From Stentor roeselii (taxonomy: Eukaryota; Ciliophora; Heterotrichea; Heterotrichida; Stentoridae), in assembly GCA_006503475.1 (NCBI GenBank), contig RSEH01000343.1, positions 1-41,466 on the forward strand: a stretch of DNA of 41,466 nt, read 5' to 3'. The notes below the pieces were generated by a model that worked only from the letters and a program-made list of their open reading frames with translations, ran no database searches and was not told the origin of the DNA. Made by a program: the position numbers and the translations under genes. Below, one piece after another: positions 35,203 to 41,466 of the stretch (position 1 is the first letter of the stretch; every line of letters begins with the position of its first letter).

Positions 35203-37344
35203 ATGGATTGTTTTTTTTGCGAATTTTACCCAATCTTTCACTGCACTTGTGGAAATGTGAAGATTTGCGATGATCATTTAGGGAACCACTTAAGACTTCA
35301 AGGAAATCACTCTTACAAAAGACTTAACACCGGAAACCAAGAAGAAACTATTCATTCGTCCAGCTATGAGAAGTTCAAAGTAGATCATGAACTCAAAAAT
35401 AGAATAAATTTACTCAAAGAATATAAAAACAAGATCTTTAAAATCACTGAGACATTAATCAAAGATATCGAGAGCAATTGCAAGATGGCCATAATGAAAA
35501 TAAACACTTTTTTAGATTATTACTTCAAACTTAAGTATCAAAAAGAATACAAAGTGAGTCAAAAAGAAGACATTGAAAATTTAATCCAAACAGAAATGAT
35601 TATAAATAAATTTGAATATGACCTGATAAGAGATGAACTTCGCAAGATTTATTTACTAGATTTTTTCAGTTTTATTAATTCTGATGAACTTTATAATACT
35701 AGATATAAAAAATTCGTTGATTCAAAAAATATTGAGACGATGAACAATCAAAAATTTCTAAAGACTCATGTGTGTTATTTTGTATGTTTATTAATATCAA
35801 ATGATGGAACTACTCTGTTCACTGGATCTCAGGATAATTGTGTCAGGTTTTGGGATGTCGCAAGTAAAAGGCAAACTGCTTGTTTGGATGAACATAAAAA
35901 TGAAATTTCTTGTTTAGGTTTATCAGATGATAGTTTATTACTTGCATCTGGATCGGTGGACGGAATGATCATATTATGGGATGTTAAAAGAAAACAATCA
36001 ATTGGTATTTATAAAAAACATGATATTTATGTTAATTTTATCGGCATTGATAAGAAAAACGGTTTAATTATTTCCTCTAGTGTAGAAAGAATTATTTTTT
36101 TTTGGAATATTGGATCAACAACACCAATAAGGTCTATAAACCTAAACTTTTCTATTAGGTGTGGTGTTTTGAGTTCAAATGGTATATTTTTTGCATTGGG
36201 AATGGGAATCATTAAGGCTATTGATGTAAATTCATTTAAGATTCGTTTTCAAATCAGTATCGAAGATGTGTTAAGTGGAAATTGTGTTGCAATTACTAAA
36301 AATAATAAATTTCTTCTAGTCGGAACTGACGAAGGGATCGATTTTTGGAATATTCCAAAAAAAAAGTGCAGCTATTGTCTGTTAGGTCAAACATTCAATG
36401 TATCATCTTTAACACTATCCTCAGATGATAAGTTTTTTATTTCAGGATCCGCTGATTCAACAATAATTTTATGGGATTTTCGAACCAAGGCAAAAATCCA
36501 TCAATTTTATTTCCATTCAACAACGATAGAAAGTATCGTGTGCTTTAATGACCTGATATTTTCAATCGCTTCCAACGATCCAATAGGAATGTCGCAAATC
36601 TCTTCAAAATCAATAGAAACTTTTAGCAGTCTGAGACAATTTAACAGTAAAAGTCAGTTTTTCAGGGATAATATCTATTCATATGGAATAGAAAATAAAG
36701 TAATTATAAGTGATTTGAATAACGATGATTCTTTCTTAGAACTTCGAGGCCATGAAGAATCTGTTACTAAAACATATATTTTTTCCAATAAGAAAAAAAT
36801 GATGAGTCTATCAAAAGAAAATGAAAATAGTTTAATTCTTTGGAACCTTGAAAATAACTCAATCATTTCGCAATTCAAAGAGCATGATAAATGGGTTAGT
36901 TGTTTGGATGTTTCAAAAGATGAAAAACTTGCCATTTCTGGAGATGAAAATGGATTGGTTATACTTTGGGATCTTATTAAATTGCAATTAAAGTTTAAGC
37001 TTGTAGGACATAGCCAGGTGGTGGCATCGTTGAAATTTACGGAAGATTCTAAATTAGCTGTGTCTTCTGGATGTGATGGAAACATTTTTATATGGAATAT
37101 TATGAACGGGGATAAATTTGCATGCTTAGATGGTTATGAGAATGGTTTTGATAGAATATTGATTACTTCGGACAATAAATACTTTGCTGAAATTAATTCT
37201 TCTCTTGAAATAAGAATCTGGAGCCTTATGACCCGTATTGAAATTTTTAAATATAGTAGTATAGAAGATTTCAATGAAAACTTTCAAACGAATAAAATGC
37301 TGAAATATGAGGTTTCGAAATATTTATTTACAATTAATAGTTAG
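35203..37344 (+). CDS. B-box-like zinc finger, coiled-coil, WD40 protein
   Basis: A 713-residue intact protein. The N-terminus has the same kind of finger as its two neighbours: C3, C6, C14, C16, C22, H25, H29, H36. A helical coiled-coil region follows (about 50-180). From about 190 to 700 are ten or more WD40 blades, several with clear SG(S/D)-x-D/E-N-x-V-x-W-D endings (FTGSQDNCVRFWDV, ASGSVDGMIILWDV, SGSADSTIILWDF, SGDENGLVILWDL, SSGCDGNIFIWNI), enough for two propellers. By layout it is a RING-less TRIM-like scaffold, whose finger may bind ubiquitin-type or protein partners (inference). Start lies in TATAAATG; stop TAG. It is the only fully intact member of the local family. Confidence 0.85.
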   Translation: MDCFFCEFYPIFHCTCGNVKICDDHLGNHLRLQGNHSYKRLNTGNQEETIHSSSYEKFKVDHELKNRINLLKEYKNKIFKITETLIKDIESNCKMAIMKINTFLDYYFKLKYQKEYKVSQKEDIENLIQTEMIINKFEYDLIRDELRKIYLLDFFSFINSDELYNTRYKKFVDSKNIETMNNQKFLKTHVCYFVCLLISNDGTTLFTGSQDNCVRFWDVASKRQTACLDEHKNEISCLGLSDDSLLLASGSVDGMIILWDVKRKQSIGIYKKHDIYVNFIGIDKKNGLIISSSVERIIFFWNIGSTTPIRSINLNFSIRCGVLSSNGIFFALGMGIIKAIDVNSFKIRFQISIEDVLSGNCVAITKNNKFLLVGTDEGIDFWNIPKKKCSYCLLGQTFNVSSLTLSSDDKFFISGSADSTIILWDFRTKAKIHQFYFHSTTIESIVCFNDLIFSIASNDPIGMSQISSKSIETFSSLRQFNSKSQFFRDNIYSYGIENKVIISDLNNDDSFLELRGHEESVTKTYIFSNKKKMMSLSKENENSLILWNLENNSIISQFKEHDKWVSCLDVSKDEKLAISGDENGLVILWDLIKLQLKFKLVGHSQVVASLKFTEDSKLAVSSGCDGNIFIWNIMNGDKFACLDGYENGFDRILITSDNKYFAEINSSLEIRIWSLMTRIEIFKYSSIEDFNENFQTNKMLKYEVSKYLFTINS

Positions 37345-37485
37345 TTAATTGGGTAGACATAAATGCACTTATTTTAAGTTTTACGTTATTACTTTTAAGT
37401 ATGGTTTTATTTCATGATATTTGTTAAAACTCTAGAATAAGAATTTCGAGATAAATATTTTTCTTATAATATAAATTGAACAAAA

Positions 37486-37820
37486 ATGATTAAATATATA
37501 TTAATACATGAAGAATCTATTTCGGTTAATTTAGGTGAAATATTGAAAGTATTGGATGAGTGGGCAAATGTTTAGTGTCTAAAGGGTGTTGTTTACCAAA
37601 GCTTTAATACAGAGACTTCTCTGTTAATTTTTTTGCTCAATTTGATACTATTAACGGAAAACTATTTAGAATATTGAATGGGTTGACTGAAATATTCTCA
37701 CTATGGCTTGGCACGAAATTATACTTGAAAATTCTATTGAGCTCTAGATCAGGTAAAATTTGTTTCAATAATTCAATCGATATGAAACTTCAAGCTGGTC
37801 CAATATTGAAATCTCCTTAA
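37486..37820 (+). pseudogene. Small broken gene, unknown family
   Basis: ATG at 37486 opens MIKYILIHEESISVNLGEIL. A TAG soon after lies in a 15-nt GT...AG string (37570-37584), whose removal continues as NGVVYQSFNTETS. The frame then changes near 37615, and the coherent sequence goes on as VNFFAQFDTINGKLFRILNG to KLQAGPILKSP and TAA at 37818-37820. No known domain. One frame change with no matching intron suggests decay. Confidence 0.4.
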
Positions 37821-37933
37821 TCCAAACTCACTCACAGTAAAAAATTTATCTCGGAACATTGCCAAAAATTTCTTTATGCAATATTTCGAGTTTAGACCCC
37901 AGCACTCGAATCTAAAATTTACTATAGGCGATT

Positions 37934-39424
37934 ATGTTTCTTCATTCAAATGAATGCTCGCTTGGCTTTCAGCGAAAAACTCAGAAAAGAAATTACAAAT
38001 TAAATCCTCAAACTTTAAAAATGAGGGATAATCAATTGATTCAGGCGAAATATACACTAATGTTTCATTTTCTTCTTGGCCTTGGTGTGTTTCTCGCTAC
38101 AATTGTCATCTTTTTGTTTCAAACAGTGCGCAGACGGAACCTGATACTTACCAAAAGATTCTAGTTCATGTATTCATGGAACTGCTTCTTACTGCATCAG
38201 TATTTACAAAATATAAATGGAAATAATTCATTTTGTATTGAGTGTGCAAGTAATATATTAATATTGATGGCTATTGTATGAGAATTCCTACATTTTACAA
38301 CATAACAGATTTCGATACCCCAGTAATCGATGGTACTTTCAATCAAATTTTTCAAAATTACGGAGGAGTCTTTGTGAACGGATCAAATGAAAGTACTAAC
38401 GCTTATTTTAATCCTGATGATGATGATCCCTGGCCTCTAAAGATCAGAGGTTTTTTTTTTTAATAAAAGTAAAAAATAGCTTCAACTTTAACCATATTTT
38501 CACCATGTTAGAAGGAACTTATAACTACAACTTGTGAGAAATCATCATGATCTTCATGCTTCTGAGACTTTACCTCGTACCTCGACTTACAAGCACTACT
38601 CGAAATGGGAAGCCGAGCACGAGCAGTTTGCAAGAACTATTCAACGATTCGAGATGCGGTTTTCGCTTTCAAGTCAGATTAAAAGCTCAGACCTTTACAT
38701 ACCATTGGAGTTATCTTTACTTTTCTAGTCATTTTCATGGAAATCGCAGTGATACAAGCTGAGCGAAATTTCGTTCTTGATAAAAGGACTTTTGAAGTTG
38801 ATAAGAAAAATGTTTCAATTGACATGGGACAGCTCACGAATAACCAGTGGATAATTTTTGTCACCCACCATCGGCTTTGAAGACATCTACCCTGCCACTC
38901 ATCATGGAAGGTTTTCTGCATCTTAGCTTGCATTTGTGGAATGATTCTTAATTGCGCATTGATCGTCGCTTTGAATAAGGCAATTGAACTTTCGAAAGAA
39001 CAGAGAAGTGCTTATTTGATGTTGAAAAGTGAAGAAGGAAGGCATATTTGGATGGGATCTGCTGGGAATATCATCAAACTTGCATTTAAAAATGCGAATT
39101 GCAAACTAGGAAGTGTTCGAAGGTATAAACTTGGATTGCTATTGAAGGAAGAAATTCATCAATATAGGAGGATCTCGAAAACTGTCAGCAAGTTGTCAGT
39201 CACTTCCACTGAAATGCTTCATGAACTGCAAAACAAGCTGAGGCAAGATTCAGTGAAGCGAAAAATGCTATTTTTAAGATTCCCAATTATCAACAACGAT
39301 GTGAAACTTTAAGGAAAATCAGGCAAATGTTGAAGTACTTGTTGATAAAATTTCTGAACAGCAAAGGATTATCTTTAATTGTGTCAACACGAAATTCTCA
39401 CCGAATGGTGAAGGGGTTAAATAA
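37934..39424 (+). pseudogene. SK-type potassium channel relic
   Basis: Pieces of a six-transmembrane potassium channel in all three frames. In order: a hydrophobic S1 (LMFHFLLGLGVFLATIVIFLF, about 38066-38130), S2 (HVFMELLLTASVF), S4-like IIMIFMLLRLYLVPR (about 38540-38580), a linker YSKWEAEHEQF typical of ciliate SK-like channels, S5 (YLYFLVIFMEIAVIQAERNF), the pore helix NNQWIIFVT, a selectivity filter TIGFEDIYP (38867-38893), S6 ACICGMILNCALIVALNKAI and the LSKEQRSAY start of the C-tail, ending in a coiled coil (ISEQQRIIFN) and TAA at 39422-39424. At least six frame changes and several stops are needed, and the filter lost GYGD. By family these channels are Ca2+-activated K+ channels. Confidence 0.8.
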
Positions 39425-41466
39425 TTAGATTAATTTTGGAAGGGTTAAAAGGTTTGAGTACAGTTTTTCGTCGAACCAGAATTTTAAGGAAGATATTTTT
39501 AGTAGATTGGGGGAAGAAAGATGAAAAGTTTTGAGGGTTGATAAGTTGTTGAAGGGTAATGGGACCATATTGAGATGTGGGAATCTTGGGATAATTTTAT
39601 TGAAGTTTCTGGAGATCTGGTGCTGATATTATGCATTTTTATTGAAAAATAGGAAGATTAAGTGATACTTGGTTGAAGTTTTTCTAGAGATGAGGATTTG
39701 AAGGAGGTTTTTGATGTTATTTAATAACTTTCTCTTGATGGGAATTTGAAATGAATTGTTAAATTGAAAGAGTTTAACTGGAAATTTATAAGGATTTTGA
39801 ATAAGTTATGATGCTTGATTACTACCCCTTCAGAATACTGAAAAAATATTTAACATTTTTCGATTCTTATAGAAAAACTTTTAATTTAGAATACATGACG
39901 ATAAATCTGGTAATTATTAAAATATTTAGTATTAGTTAAAAAATTATTGCGATTAGTAAAACAAATCGCTGAGATCTTTGTGAAAAAGTAAGAAATAAAA
40001 GATAGGTCTTCAAGAAGATTCAAATAATTAGAATCTTTCTGCAGAAAACTCTCAATTTGCTCCTTTTGCTGAGAAGTACCCGTAGAGACATACAAATAAA
40101 ACTACCAAAATAAAGTGCCTTCACTTTTTCAAAATTATTCCTAATTACCCCAACTTCCATTTATAAAATTCAATTATCCAGTAATTTTATGATGGAACCT
40201 TCAGAATTAAAACAAGTTTCCGATATCGAGATACAATATTATAATTTACTCTAAATAAATCAACTTATGAATGAAATTCCTTCTATAAATAAAACTTAAA
40301 GGTGAAATTATTAATGAAAATTCATTGAATATCATGAATGAACTTTCGAAGCAATTATTAAAAAATCAAGTTTTTGATAAAAATAATCATACTGTGATAA
40401 CTTGAAAAATTATTGGATAATTATATAATACTATAAATTAACCATCTCAATCTGCCTATCTTTAACCATTTTTTGTAAATTGAAAGTATTAATATTTATT
40501 AATGAATCATTCAAAAAGAGGAATCATATTCTAAGATTTTATAAGACTTTTTTTAGTAAATCTATTATTTATCTTATCTACAATTATATAATTTAATAAA
40601 GTACACAATATTATTTATAATTGTTATTATCATTTAATTCACAATTTAACTTGACTGTATAGTTATTAGGAAATTAAAGTAGGTGAATGCTAAATATATT
40701 TTAATTGTGCTAATTTAGATTTCTGTGATTTGTTTTTATTTTCAAATAATTAAAAATTACAGATAATCTAAATTGACAATTTCCTAGTTAATTTTCAATA
40801 AATAGTTATCTAGAAAATAAATAATATTATTCAATGATACTTAATTTTAAAAACTTATTATAGTACATTAATTTATTATTTTACTTAATGTCACCCTAAA
40901 TCATTAATATTATTAAATTCATATCTAATTAAAGATTTAGATTATATTCTTAAGCCTTCATGAAAACAATCCAAAATAATATATATTATAATAAAAAAAT
41001 AAAATAATAAAATAAAATTAAAATAGTAAATTCCTTATTTTATTGAATTATTTAAAACAGCATTTATATTAGAAGTTAATCATTTTAAATATAATTTGTA
41101 ATGAAATGGTAAGTGTTAGAAACAAGTAAATATAAACAATTTACATGGTTCTGTATTATGTTAGGTACAATGCGTTTATTATTTATATACTATATCCTAC
41201 ACATTCTAAATAAGATAATATATTAAGATAGCATCTTTTTGAAGCAGTTTATTGATTTATCTATTTTATATTATTATTGAAAAATGTCGTAATTTAAAAA
41301 AAATAGATTCATTACACTGAATTAAATATTAAGAAATTCCACAATATAATTCAATATATATTAATTTTTTAACTTTGATATATTTGAATCAGATTGAAAT
41401 TATTATACTGATGCAATTATTAAAAATAAGAGTAAGAATTAAGACTAATATCGTGTGGGGTGTTTA
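39425..41466. other. Very AT-rich, gene-free end of the window
   Basis: Two kilobases with no supportable gene, becoming more AT-rich toward the end. A minus-strand frame of about 65 codons without ATG (40093 to 39886; VSTGTSQQKEQIESFLQKDS near its start) reads as protein and may be another relic. The final bases contain GTGTGGGGTGTTTA, which is G-rich in an otherwise AT-only context but is not a repeat. Confidence 0.4.

Noticed and set aside
41446-41466. Terminal GTGTGGGGTGTTTA as a possible telomere start
   Set aside because: Only one irregular G-rich stretch, not a tandem repeat. Reads beyond the window end would be needed; TGTTAGGG-type repeats following it would revive the idea.

Overview
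The window reads as macronuclear-type DNA of a heterotrich ciliate, most likely Stentor or a close relative. The evidence is: AT-rich DNA, very short intergenic gaps, long reading frames that end at TAA, TAG and a few TGA (so the standard code, unlike most ciliates), and 15-nt GT...AG introns that rejoin two halves of recognisable proteins (NPRL3 at 19861-21243, a SAPS-domain PP6 subunit at 22086-23489). The genus is inferred; the code and the intron length are seen.

Left part (about 0.4-28.4 kb) is dense and almost intact: a Ser/Thr kinase, a VHS/GAT-coil-alpha-adaptin-ear trafficking protein, a CDPK and a CaMKI-like kinase in tandem, a GYF-type protein, transketolase divergent from RPB8, a SIAH-type E3, three co-directional cytoskeletal-looking genes (12.7-17.4 kb), a four-TM protein, a FYVE-like/NEK-like kinase, NPRL3 (GATOR1), a C2H2 zinc finger protein, a PP6 SAPS subunit, a small axoneme-like orphan, an EF-hand/SPLR-repeat protein and an NRF-6-type acyltransferase. 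Gaps are as small as 8 bp (convergent) and 12 bp (head to tail). Six start codons sit inside the exact string TATAAATG and several more in close variants, suggesting very short leaders or an initiator that overlaps the start codon.

Right part (about 28.4-41.5 kb) changes character. It is gene-poor, more AT-rich and full of broken genes: a coding fragment with in-frame stops at 28588-28881, a Ser/Lys-rich relic at 30679-31472, a frame-broken relic at 37486-37820, and an SK-type potassium channel relic at 37934-39424 scattered over all three frames. Within it lie three members of one zinc-finger/coiled-coil family with different C-termini (unknown, Kelch, WD40). The first, at 29482-30452, contains the most unusual object in the window: seven consecutive 15- or 16-nt units, each GTA...AG, separated by 0 or 3 nt (29631-29752). 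Their removal, singly or as one 122-nt block, restores a single reading frame. It looks like an intron that has multiplied in tandem.

Functionally the intact genes are mixed housekeeping, signalling (kinases, calcium sensors, TORC1 control, PP6) and trafficking/cytoskeleton. No RNA genes, CRISPR arrays, transposons or convincing telomere repeats were recognised.
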